A stretch of 8,312 bases of DNA from Candidatus Sumerlaeota bacterium. Its GTDB lineage: Bacteria > Sumerlaeota > Sumerlaeia > JADFCT01. Positions 1 through 6,943 of the stretch are shown piece after piece. The DNA is taken from positions 1 through 8,312 of the forward strand of contig JADFCT010000161.1 in assembly GCA_017161665.1 (NCBI GenBank). Reading direction: 5' to 3'. The notes under the pieces were generated by a model. It was not told the DNA's origin and searched no databases. It saw nothing but the letters and a program-made list of their open reading frames with translations. Made by a program: the position numbers and the translations under genes. Numbering within the stretch: the first letter of the stretch is position 1; each line of letters starts with the position of its first letter.

Positions 1-42
1 AAGCCGCATTTAGGATGAACGTTTCCACCCCTTAATTCGGAA

Positions 43-876
43 TCAGATCTGCGAGCAGTCGGCGGCTTGCAGGATCAGATTCTCGATGTGCGAGACCGTG
101 TCCTTGTACTGGGGATCGCCGCTCATTTCTTTCCATTCCGGGCTTTTGACAAAGCGATCCCAGGCGGCTTTTTGTTCGGCCTCATTTTCGAAGGTGACCA
201 TATAGGTCAGATTCGGCAGATTCTCGCCCACCAGGGCCTTGCCGAAGAAGACCGGCGCCAGCCCCTTGGCGCGGAACAGAGCGATTTCGCCGCCGGCGTC
301 GAACATCTCGACCTTTTTCCAGCATTTGACTTCATTGTGTCCTTCATAGCGGCGGAGCTGATAAATCCGGTCGGGCGACTGGGTCTTCGGCACTTCGATG
401 CGCTTGCATTCGTTGAAGGAGGCGAAAATCGTGGAGTGGATTCGCACAAAGGCCGGATCGTTGATCTCGGTGTTCAGGAAGCTTTCGGCGTCGAGCATGA
501 AATCGGCATCCTGGTTCAGGCGCCACGCCAGGGTGAAGATGGATTCCAGGTTCTGATGACGGATCAAAATAAAAACCGGGTCCGAGGGTTTGCCATCGCG
601 CACATGGAAAACACCCACCGGCCCCACGCCAAGCCGCTTGCAGGCGGGAACCAGCGCCTTGGCGGCGAAGTCTTCGATCAGTTGCCGTTTGCCCTCCGGG
701 CTCCAGTTTTTCTTTTTGGCCCGTTCGTCTTCCGGGTCCAGGACGAATTTCATGAGGACATACAGGTCATGGCCGTCGAAGTAGTTGGGCGTCTGCGCTC
801 CAGCCAGCGAGGGCATGAATGAAGCCATGCCGGCGGCCAGGGCGGAGGTGGTTAGAAAGTCGCGTCGTTCCATCAT
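43..876 (-). CDS. Tat-exported NIPSNAP-family protein
   Basis: A 277-residue protein of the NIPSNAP family (ferredoxin-like alpha/beta barrel fold, usually of unknown biochemical role). Residues 3-8 (ERRDFL) followed by an Ala/Met-rich hydrophobic stretch to about residue 28 (ending AGA) form a twin-arginine signal, so the product is probably exported folded. The clearest NIPSNAP half is about residues 170-270: it starts IYQLRRYEGHN and has a PNLTYMVTFEN strand, then AAWDRFVKSPEWKEM. Residues 38-160 look like a weaker first copy of the same fold, as in two-domain secreted family members. The first of two adjacent ATGs (876) is chosen because AAGGA lies 8 bases before it. It follows the kinase/uridylyltransferase gene by 83 bases with a terminator-like hairpin between, so it may be its own unit; no good promoter was found. 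Family assignment is fairly sure; function is unknown. Confidence 0.85.
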   Translation of the reverse strand: MMERRDFLTTSALAAGMASFMPSLAGAQTPNYFDGHDLYVLMKFVLDPEDERAKKKNWSPEGKRQLIEDFAAKALVPACKRLGVGPVGVFHVRDGKPSDPVFILIRHQNLESIFTLAWRLNQDADFMLDAESFLNTEINDPAFVRIHSTIFASFNECKRIEVPKTQSPDRIYQLRRYEGHNEVKCWKKVEMFDAGGEIALFRAKGLAPVFFGKALVGENLPNLTYMVTFENEAEQKAAWDRFVKSPEWKEMSGDPQYKDTVSHIENLILQAADCSQI

Positions 877-882
877 GGGTTG

Positions 883-890
883 CTTCCTTT
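883..890 (-). promoter_or_regulatory. Ribosome binding site for the NIPSNAP gene
   Basis: Minus-strand AAAGGAAG; its AGGA core lies 8 bases before the ATG at 876. This favours the first of the two tandem ATG codons as start. Confidence 0.65.
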
Positions 891-909
891 GTGAAGTTAT
901 CGGAAATAA

Positions 910-935
910 TCTGCGCCACCCTGTCGGGGCGCAGA
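910..935 (-). terminator. Terminator-like hairpin after the kinase/uridylyltransferase gene
   Basis: A perfect 8-base inverted repeat, TCTGCGCC (910-917) with GGCGCAGA (928-935), around a 10-base loop. It begins 25 bases past the stop codon of the fusion gene. On the minus strand the second arm runs into ATTATTTCC, a moderately U-rich tail, so this is plausible but not ideal as an intrinsic terminator. Some read-through into the NIPSNAP gene is possible, because only 33 bases remain before that start codon. Confidence 0.6.
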
Positions 936-959
936 ATTGAAACTATGGCAAGGTAAACC

Positions 960-2882
960 TCAGGCGTTTCGGAAATCAATGATTGTCTGACGGTAGGCCT
1001 CCGGAATTCCAATATCGAATCGCTGGCCCTGGACCACAAGGCCGGCGAATCCGTCGATCCGGCGCATCCGGTCCAGACAGGACGTGAGCTGGAATTCGCC
1101 GTTTTCGCGGACATTGTTTTCGATGTTTTCTTCCAGATAGTCGAAAATCTGGGGTTGCAGGACATACTGGCCGAAAACCGAGAGGAAGGAATCCTCTCCC
1201 AATCCATCAATGGTCAGATGCTCGCGGGCGTATTCGGCTGTGGGCTTTTCGGCAAATTCGGTGATCGCCAGAATGGAGGAATTTTGTTTCCAGATGCCAC
1301 CCACGCAGCCATAGTGCCGGGTCTCTTCCCCGGCCACCGCTTTGAGTCCTACGATACTCATCCCGGTCTCGTCGTAGGCGTCCAGCATCTGGCGCGCGCA
1401 GGACGTATCCGTATTCGTGGCGTACAGGTGGTCGCCCAACAGGAGGAGGAAGGGTTCTTTCCCGATCCACTCCCGCGCGCAATAAACGGCATGGCCGAAG
1501 CCTTCCTGAACCGTTTGGGGCAAGAACTTGATCCGAGCGCCGATCTCCTGGAGATAATCGCAATAGGCCCGGTCATCTTTGCTCAATTTGTTGTAATGGG
1601 TGATGGGGGGCTTGACGCTGAAATACTCTTTGAAGATGGCCAGATCGTCTTGCTGAATGATAAGGCCCACCTCTTCGATTCCCGCGCTCAGGGCTTCTTC
1701 GACGATGGCGAGGATGACGGGTTTGGCGCGTCCCTCGCGATCGATGACCGGGAAGAGTTCCTTCTTCAATCCCTTGGTGGCCGGGAACAGGCGCGTGCCG
1801 AAGCCGGCGGCCGGAATGATGGCCTTGCGGACCCGACGGCCGGGACTGAGGGTCAGTTTCAGACAGGTCATTTTCAGATCGCGCTCGATGATCTCAATGA
1901 CCTTGCGCTGAGCCTCTTCGTCTTTGACGAGGAACTGAGCGGTCCCGTCGCCCTGGGAGCCCACGCCCTTGCCGCCGAGGATATACTCCTGGATCGGTTC
2001 ATAGTTGAGGGCCTGATGCAGGACGGGCGCGGTGAGCTGAGACGGACAGGCCGGTTGCAGATATTTGTCAAATTCGCTCTGGGCCTCGCACATCAGTTCG
2101 CCGAGTTTTACGGCGTCGCCGGCCTTGAGGAAGTCGAAGGCCTGATGCGCGATCCGGCGGTTGATCGGCCCCAGGTATTTTTGAACGCCTTTCTGAACGG
2201 GATCATCGGCGAAGGGATAGCAGTGGTTGAGTTTATTCAGGATTTCCTTGGTATCCTTGCCGGCATTGAGATCGACGATGACAAAGTGCAGTTCGCCGCC
2301 CGGGGCCACTTCGCGCACATCAATCCGTTCGCCGTCAAAAATCATCATGATGGGCCGTTCGCCATAGGCGCAGCCCTGATCCATGCGTCCGCAGCGGGAC
2401 GGCGTGGTGATCTCGCCCATATAGGCCAGTTCCATCTCCCCGCGCACGGTCATCTTCAGGTCATAGATGCGGTTGAAGGCCCGCGCCACCAGGACGGTGA
2501 CGGCGGCGCTGGAGGACAGGCCCTTCTTGACCGGCAGATCGGTCAGGTAGTTGTCAATGACGAGGCCGCCGACCTGATAATGGGTCAGAATCTGATAGGC
2601 CACTCCGGCCACATAACTGAAGAAGCCGCCTTTCTGGGCTTCGGCCAGGAGGGAGTCGCGATCCATGGACGCCTCGAAGGGACCGAATCGCGTCCCGTCA
2701 CAGAGGGTCGATTTCAAGATGAGTTTCGTCGGGTGCGGTTGCACGTCGGCAAAGAGCCCCTGATTGGTGCCGGCGATCAGGGTATAGCCTTTTTCCAGTT
2801 CGCCATTGATCCGGCGATAGCCGCCGGCCCAATCACTGTGTTCACCGAACAGACAAATGCGGCCGGGGACAAAAACTTTCAT
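960..2882 (-). CDS. Bifunctional GHMP sugar kinase / UTP-sugar-1-phosphate uridylyltransferase
   Basis: A 640-residue two-domain enzyme. Residues 1-345 are a galactokinase-like GHMP kinase: motif 1 PGRICLFGEHSDWAGG (6-21, with the E-H-x-D sugar-binding pattern of galactokinases), ATP loop PVKKGLSSSAA (117-127), GRMDQG with probable catalytic Asp168 (compare GIMDQF in GalK), and a glycine-rich third motif GGKGVGSQGDG (303-313). Residues 353-637 are a GalU-like nucleotidyltransferase: PAAGFGTRL...TK (357-370), KELFPV (374-379), EGFGHAVYCAREW (460-472), a LLGDHLY metal site with Asp484, EKP (545-547), GEFQLT (595-600) and FDIGIPEAY (622-630). The linker is only a few residues. Expected reaction: free sugar to sugar-1-phosphate to UDP-sugar in the cytoplasm; the sugar is undetermined (galactose, glucuronate or a pentose are options). 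ATG at 2882 is preferred over the in-frame ATG at 2900 because AGGAG lies between them and motif 1 starts immediately. Domain calls are strong; substrate is open. Confidence 0.92.
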   Translation of the reverse strand: MKVFVPGRICLFGEHSDWAGGYRRINGELEKGYTLIAGTNQGLFADVQPHPTKLILKSTLCDGTRFGPFEASMDRDSLLAEAQKGGFFSYVAGVAYQILTHYQVGGLVIDNYLTDLPVKKGLSSSAAVTVLVARAFNRIYDLKMTVRGEMELAYMGEITTPSRCGRMDQGCAYGERPIMMIFDGERIDVREVAPGGELHFVIVDLNAGKDTKEILNKLNHCYPFADDPVQKGVQKYLGPINRRIAHQAFDFLKAGDAVKLGELMCEAQSEFDKYLQPACPSQLTAPVLHQALNYEPIQEYILGGKGVGSQGDGTAQFLVKDEEAQRKVIEIIERDLKMTCLKLTLSPGRRVRKAIIPAAGFGTRLFPATKGLKKELFPVIDREGRAKPVILAIVEEALSAGIEEVGLIIQQDDLAIFKEYFSVKPPITHYNKLSKDDRAYCDYLQEIGARIKFLPQTVQEGFGHAVYCAREWIGKEPFLLLLGDHLYATNTDTSCARQMLDAYDETGMSIVGLKAVAGEETRHYGCVGGIWKQNSSILAITEFAEKPTAEYAREHLTIDGLGEDSFLSVFGQYVLQPQIFDYLEENIENNVRENGEFQLTSCLDRMRRIDGFAGLVVQGQRFDIGIPEAYRQTIIDFRNA

Positions 2883-2891
2883 CGTGCGACT

Positions 2892-2896
2892 CTCCT
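2892..2896 (-). promoter_or_regulatory. Ribosome binding site that sets the kinase/uridylyltransferase start
   Basis: Minus-strand AGGAG, 9 bases before the ATG at 2882. It lies inside the 18-base extension that would be coding if the ATG at 2900 were used, so it argues for the downstream start. Confidence 0.75.
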
Positions 2897-2914
2897 GCAT
2901 GGGGGGATTAAATC

Positions 2915-2949
2915 AAAAAGCGACACCCGATTCGTGGATCAGGCGTCGC
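2915..2949 (-). terminator. Intrinsic terminator after the HEAT-repeat gene
   Basis: On the minus strand the arm GCGACGCC (2949-2942) pairs with GGTGTCGC (2927-2920) over eight base pairs with one G-U wobble. GAT/ATC can pair inside the loop. The second arm is followed directly by TTTTT (2919-2915) and then GATTT. It begins 17 bases beyond the stop codon of the HEAT-repeat gene, so it should end the aminotransferase/HEAT transcript. Stem strength, U-tract and position all fit a Rho-independent terminator. Confidence 0.85.
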
Positions 2950-2965
2950 GCGTGTTTGTCGCGCA

Positions 2966-5587
2966 TCAGATACCGGGCGGGCGCGCCGGGGCGGCGCCTT
3001 TCTTGCCGCCTTGAATCCAAGCCTGCCGCAGGGCCAGATATTCGCGGCGTTTTTCCAGGATTTCAGCGCGGGACAACGTGGCGTTGACCATGGCCTCGTT
3101 GCCTTCTTCTTCGCGATGAATGGCCGGGCCTTGACGGCTCTGGGTCGGGTTGACCAGGTCGGCCAGCGCGCGATAAACGGGCGTGGCGGATGGGACCCGC
3201 TCCATTTCCTGAAGAAGGAGTTTCTGCATCTCAGGCCGACTGGGATTCAGTTGTTCCAACAGATTGGCCAATTCCTCCCGTTCTTCGGACTGGGCCTGAT
3301 CCATGCGCTCCACCACCCGATTGACAAAGGCCTGGAGAATCTTGGGGGCGGTACCCGGCGCGCCGTATTCGAGCAGGGCGTTTTGCGCCGAGGCTTCAAT
3401 AAAGGGATCCTTATCGTCAAAAGCGTCCAGAAGCGGCTCAATGCCGTCAATGGCTCTGGCCGAAGCCAGCACCTGAATGGCCGCAATCTTGGCTGCCCGC
3501 TTTTTCGAGGCGCGGAAATAGAATTTGTTCATGGCCGCCACAGCCTGCTCAACGGCTTTCGCGTCAACGGGGCCGTTGCCTCCCGCGGCGCCGGCCGATT
3601 CGCCCGATTGCGAGGTGATGGCGGCCAGGTCCGCGAAGCCCGCGCCATTCGATTCACCCTCCACGCCGATGCCGCCGCCGCCCAGGCGTTTGATGGATTC
3701 AAAGATCCGGCGCGACGCCTCGGCGTCCGGAGACGGACAGAAATTGCTTTGGATCTTCTGGTTCAAATCTTTCAGAACAAAATCGGCCCGTTGACCGCCC
3801 ACTTGACTGATGCCGATGATCAGGGCGCTGAGAATCATCCGCTGACTGATCGGCTTGCGAACGCCTTCGGACGAATCGTAGTAGGTTTCCTGTGAATAGC
3901 GGGATATGGCGGAGGCGTTTGACTGGGTGGCCACACGCAGGGCGGTTTCCAGGAGGGGCATGAAGGCGTGATTGCCGATGCGACCACAGATTTCCGCGAT
4001 GGCCATAAAGGCGCCGCTAAAATGACCGATCTGCTTATGGGCGGCTCGCATGAAATCGGTCGCCCCTTTGTTTCCGAAAGCAACCACGGCGTCCACGATG
4101 GGCTCTCGCCACCCCAACACGGTCCGCTGCATGTCATCGCCGCCGGCGAATTCGGGCGTATATTCGCCCAGCCACAGCGATTCCGTCAACGTGGTGATGA
4201 ACCAGCTGCGATGCTCGGGTAACAGTTTGTCCGCGGGCGCGTCCGGCAACATCTGCAAGGCGAAATCCAGCGCCATCCGGTTGTCTTTGTCCGGCAGCAG
4301 CGGAATGGTTTGATTCAGGATCTCGGCGATTTCGTCCGCTGTTTGAGCGGACTTGATGGACTCGCTCAAGGCCTGGATGGTTTTCAGAGCCAGGTTGCGC
4401 GCCTTGCGATCCGTGGGCGCCGAACGGATATGCCCGCGCAATTCCTCCACGAGCGCCTTGCCGGACTCAGCGGAACCGAACTGACCGATGGCCGATGTCA
4501 TCAGGCCGCGAATGGACTGGAACCGGCGGTCGCTGAGGCGTTGACGCAGGAATTGGGCAAAATCGGGATGGGCCAGCAGCCCCATGGTCTCGGCCACGCG
4601 GCCCATGTCTTTGGGATCCGTGATCTGTTTGGCGTAGTGCAGCAGGGCCGTGCGAACCACTTCCAGCTCGCCCGTCTGTTGGAAGACTCGCTTCGCAGTC
4701 TTCTGCGCCGCCGGCCCCAGGCGATAATACAACCGCCCCTCCACGCCGCTCAGGGCGCTGGTGGCGCTGACCTTGGCCGGCACAAATTCGACGAAGATGT
4801 CGCACAGGTCCGCCCAGGAAATCGGGCGCTTCTGGAGAAACGTGGTGCGAATCATGGCGCGAATGGCGCTGGAAAACTTGCGAATCTGGGCGTTCGATAC
4901 GTCGCCCACCATGTTGACGTCCGGCAGAAGGCTCCGCATCTCCACCACCACGCGCGTCAAGGCGGCCTTGAACTCCCGCTCCTGATTGATCACCTCGTCC
5001 TTGCCCATTCCGTTGATGCGATCCTTGAAAATCGCTTCGATCTTGTCGATGTCTTCGGGCTTCCAACCGTATTTTGAGGCCTGGGAACGGGCGCGGGACA
5101 ACAACTGATGGACTTCCTGCTGGTCGTTGACCAGGGAGCCAACCACCGAGCCGATATAATTCAACCGCCGGCCATAGGTGGGGTCATCGGTATAGGCGGC
5201 GAGCATGTCGCGCAAGACCCGCAGGGCTTCGCTGATGTCGCGGCTGCGCAGGGCTTCACGGAGTTGGCGGGCGTTGCGCTCGGACTCCAGGGGGAGAAAC
5301 TTGTGGTGGTAGGTCTTGGTGAGTTTTTTGCACTCGGCGACGCTGTCTTCGAAGATCTCCGCCGTGCGCGCGTCGATCTGCTGACGCGCCTGCTCGATCA
5401 ACCGGTCAACATGACCGTATGCATAGTCATCATAGGCTTCCTGAACCACGGCGCCCAGGCGACCGGCAATCGTGTCCCGTTCCGGTGGCGCGGCCTCATC
5501 CAAGCGCGCGCCAATCATTTTGACGGCGTCGTCGATTTGTCCACCGACAATCCGGTTCTTAAGATCTTTGGCGGATAATTTGGCCAT
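2966..5587 (-). CDS. Large cytoplasmic HEAT-repeat-like helical protein, function unknown
   Basis: An 873-residue protein without a recognised catalytic domain. It has no signal peptide or membrane segment, so it is probably cytoplasmic. The sequence is almost entirely helical. Repeat-like helix pairs are seen at about residues 305-385 (LVRTALLHYAK-type helices, then LMTSAIGQFGSAESGKALVEEL), 495-555 (VVAFGNKGATDFMRAAHK, FMAIAEICGRIGNHAFMPLLETAL) and 695-760 (AAKIAAIQVLASARAIDGIEPLL, then ASAQNALLEYGAPGTAPKIL); these are the classic HEAT pattern of small residues with a turn Asp/Gly. Residues 635-675 are a Gly/Ser-rich flexible linker, and the tail (860-873) is Lys/Ala/Pro-rich. Only 48 bases separate it from the aminotransferase stop, so the two are probably co-transcribed; a clean terminator follows. 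The ATG at 5587 has no strong Shine-Dalgarno. HEAT proteins usually act as binding scaffolds; any partner here is unknown. Confidence 0.8.
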   Translation of the reverse strand: MAKLSAKDLKNRIVGGQIDDAVKMIGARLDEAAPPERDTIAGRLGAVVQEAYDDYAYGHVDRLIEQARQQIDARTAEIFEDSVAECKKLTKTYHHKFLPLESERNARQLREALRSRDISEALRVLRDMLAAYTDDPTYGRRLNYIGSVVGSLVNDQQEVHQLLSRARSQASKYGWKPEDIDKIEAIFKDRINGMGKDEVINQEREFKAALTRVVVEMRSLLPDVNMVGDVSNAQIRKFSSAIRAMIRTTFLQKRPISWADLCDIFVEFVPAKVSATSALSGVEGRLYYRLGPAAQKTAKRVFQQTGELEVVRTALLHYAKQITDPKDMGRVAETMGLLAHPDFAQFLRQRLSDRRFQSIRGLMTSAIGQFGSAESGKALVEELRGHIRSAPTDRKARNLALKTIQALSESIKSAQTADEIAEILNQTIPLLPDKDNRMALDFALQMLPDAPADKLLPEHRSWFITTLTESLWLGEYTPEFAGGDDMQRTVLGWREPIVDAVVAFGNKGATDFMRAAHKQIGHFSGAFMAIAEICGRIGNHAFMPLLETALRVATQSNASAISRYSQETYYDSSEGVRKPISQRMILSALIIGISQVGGQRADFVLKDLNQKIQSNFCPSPDAEASRRIFESIKRLGGGGIGVEGESNGAGFADLAAITSQSGESAGAAGGNGPVDAKAVEQAVAAMNKFYFRASKKRAAKIAAIQVLASARAIDGIEPLLDAFDDKDPFIEASAQNALLEYGAPGTAPKILQAFVNRVVERMDQAQSEEREELANLLEQLNPSRPEMQKLLLQEMERVPSATPVYRALADLVNPTQSRQGPAIHREEEGNEAMVNATLSRAEILEKRREYLALRQAWIQGGKKGAAPARPPGI

Positions 5588-5613
5588 GACGGAGTGCGTT
5601 TCTTTAGAGAATC

Positions 5614-5627
5614 GGTCGAAATCGACC
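5614..5627. repeat. Short hairpin between the aminotransferase and HEAT genes
   Basis: GGTCG (5614-5618) and CGACC (5623-5627) form a five-pair stem with a 4-base AAAT loop in the 48-base intergenic gap. There is no U-tract on either side, so it is unlikely to be a complete terminator. It could attenuate or stabilise the transcript, or mean nothing. Confidence 0.35.
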
Positions 5628-5635
5628 CATCGGAA

Positions 5636-6769
5636 TTAGCGACGACGGCGGTCGAACGATTCGTTGCGTTGCAGGAAATCGAGGACCACTTCGGCCACCC
5701 GTTCCACGTTGAGGCGCTTCATGCTCGGATAGCACGGCAGCGACAATACTTTGCGCGACAACGCGTCCGTCACGGGCACGGGACCGCGTGTGAGACCGAG
5801 TTTCTCCAGCGCCGGTTCGCGGTGCAGTCCGCGCCGATAATACACCCCCGCGCCAATCCCGTTTTCTTTCAGGAACGTCTGGAGCCGGTCCCGATCGCGC
5901 ACCTGGATCGTGTACAGCCCATAGGTGTGCGAGGTGTCATCCAGAAATTCCGGCGTCACCACTTCCGAGCCGGAAAAAAGCCGGTCGTACAGGCGCGCGG
6001 TTTCGATGCGGTCAATGTTGGACTCTTCGAGGTCTTCAATTTTCATGTCCAGATAGACGGCCTGAATCACATCCAGACGGCTGTTATATCCAATGATTTC
6101 GAAGTCGCCGGTGATGGGCGAGCGACCGTGGTCGCGCAGTTTCAGGGCCTTTTCATACAGCCCCTTGTCTTTGGTCACCAACATGCCGCCGTCGCCGAGG
6201 CCGCCGAGGTTCTTGGTCGGATAGAAGCTGAAGCAGCCAAATCGACCGAAGGTTCCACAAAAATCCTCATCCACCTGGGAGCCGGCGGCCTGGCAGACAT
6301 CTTCAATAACCTCAAAATTCTTGCTTTCAGCCAATTCCATGATGCGCGTCATGTCACAAGCGCGGCCGAAGAGATGGACAGGGATCACGACTTTAGTTTT
6401 TTCGGTGATCGCCTCTTCGATTTTCGCGGGATCAATACAGTACGTCACGGGATCCACATCGACCAGGACCGGCGTGGCCCCGACGCGCAGAATCACGTCC
6501 ACCGTGGCGATGAAGCCAAAGGCGGGACAAATCACCTCGTCTCCCGGGCCGATATCCAGCAATTTCAGGGCAAAAAACAGCGCGTCGGTCCCCGAATTCA
6601 GGCCGATGGCATGATCCACATCCAAAAATTCGGCAAACGCTTCCTCGAATTCTTTTACGTGTTTACCCAGAATATATTGACCGCTATCAAGCACCTCGCC
6701 CACACGCTTCAGAAAATCTTCGCGAAAATGCGAGTGTTGCAAGGGAATGTCAAAGAGAGAAATGGCCAT
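5636..6769 (-). CDS. DegT/DnrJ/EryC1/StrS-family sugar aminotransferase (WbpE-like)
   Basis: A 377-residue PLP-dependent aminotransferase that should transfer an amino group, typically from glutamate, to a keto group on a nucleotide-linked sugar. Visible landmarks: GQYILGKHVKEFE (30-42), NSGTDAL (58-64, PLP phosphate contacts), GPGDEVICPAFGFIATV (74-90), VIEDVCQAAG (154-163, Asp157 to the pyridine nitrogen), SFYPTKNLGGLGDGG (181-195, Lys186 the Schiff-base lysine), NSRLD (229-233) and VYYRRGLHREPAL (309-321). By remembered comparison the N-terminal half is closest to WbpE-type UDP-3-keto-sugar aminotransferases, but the exact substrate cannot be fixed from sequence alone. The ATG at 6769 is chosen because family homology starts there; an in-frame ATG (6811) and TTG (6826) lie upstream, and no start has a convincing Shine-Dalgarno (only GGGA 11 bases before 6769). 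A strong promoter sits about 90 bases upstream. The C-terminus ends in four arginines. Confidence 0.93.
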   Translation of the reverse strand: MAISLFDIPLQHSHFREDFLKRVGEVLDSGQYILGKHVKEFEEAFAEFLDVDHAIGLNSGTDALFFALKLLDIGPGDEVICPAFGFIATVDVILRVGATPVLVDVDPVTYCIDPAKIEEAITEKTKVVIPVHLFGRACDMTRIMELAESKNFEVIEDVCQAAGSQVDEDFCGTFGRFGCFSFYPTKNLGGLGDGGMLVTKDKGLYEKALKLRDHGRSPITGDFEIIGYNSRLDVIQAVYLDMKIEDLEESNIDRIETARLYDRLFSGSEVVTPEFLDDTSHTYGLYTIQVRDRDRLQTFLKENGIGAGVYYRRGLHREPALEKLGLTRGPVPVTDALSRKVLSLPCYPSMKRLNVERVAEVVLDFLQRNESFDRRRR

Positions 6770-6857
6770 GAGATTGCGTGTCCCGTTCGGTGTATTTACC
6801 GCATTGCCCATAAGACGTCGGCCCAAGCAGACTTCATCGTATCAGGCAAAGACGAAC

Positions 6858-6885
6858 ATTATACCCCGATTCCGGGGAACGTCAA
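6858..6885 (-). promoter_or_regulatory. Sigma-70-type promoter for the aminotransferase/HEAT unit
   Basis: Minus-strand TTGACG (6885-6880), 16-base spacer, TATAAT (6863-6858): five of six -35 bases and a perfect -10. Predicted transcription starts near 6851, giving an untranslated leader of about 80 bases if translation starts at 6769. The spacer is nearly filled by an inverted repeat, CCCCG-GAAT-CGGGG (6877-6864), abutting the -10 box, which could be an operator or a hairpin. Confidence 0.78.
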
Positions 6886-6910
6886 CCCCAATTCCTCCTT
6901 CGAACACCTT

Positions 6911-6930
6911 GCCTGGGCCCCGGGGCCAGC
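6911..6930. repeat. GC-rich inverted repeat after the hydrolase gene
   Basis: GCCTGGGCCCCGGGGCCAGC is a nearly perfect palindrome with one unpaired G. It lies 14 bases past the stop codon of the hydrolase, so it could stabilise or help end that mRNA, but no U-tract follows it on the minus strand. Confidence 0.4.
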
Positions 6931-6943
6931 GACGGCGCCACTG

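Noticed and set aside
1155..3014. A 619-codon open frame on the plus strand opposite the kinase/uridylyltransferase gene.
   Set aside because: It lies antisense to a gene with unmistakable catalytic motifs on the other strand, and its own translation shows no domain or sensible composition. Long antisense frames are common in GC-rich coding DNA.
3011..3895. A 294-codon plus-strand frame within the HEAT-repeat gene.
   Set aside because: Shadow of the minus-strand gene, with no ribosome binding site or domain.
6859..6900. A minus-strand AAGGAGG (6900-6894) followed by a TTG-started 8-codon frame ending in TAA, resembling a leader peptide.
   Set aside because: The frame overlaps the -35 and -10 boxes of the promoter, so it would lie upstream of the transcript it might control. 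Most likely chance.
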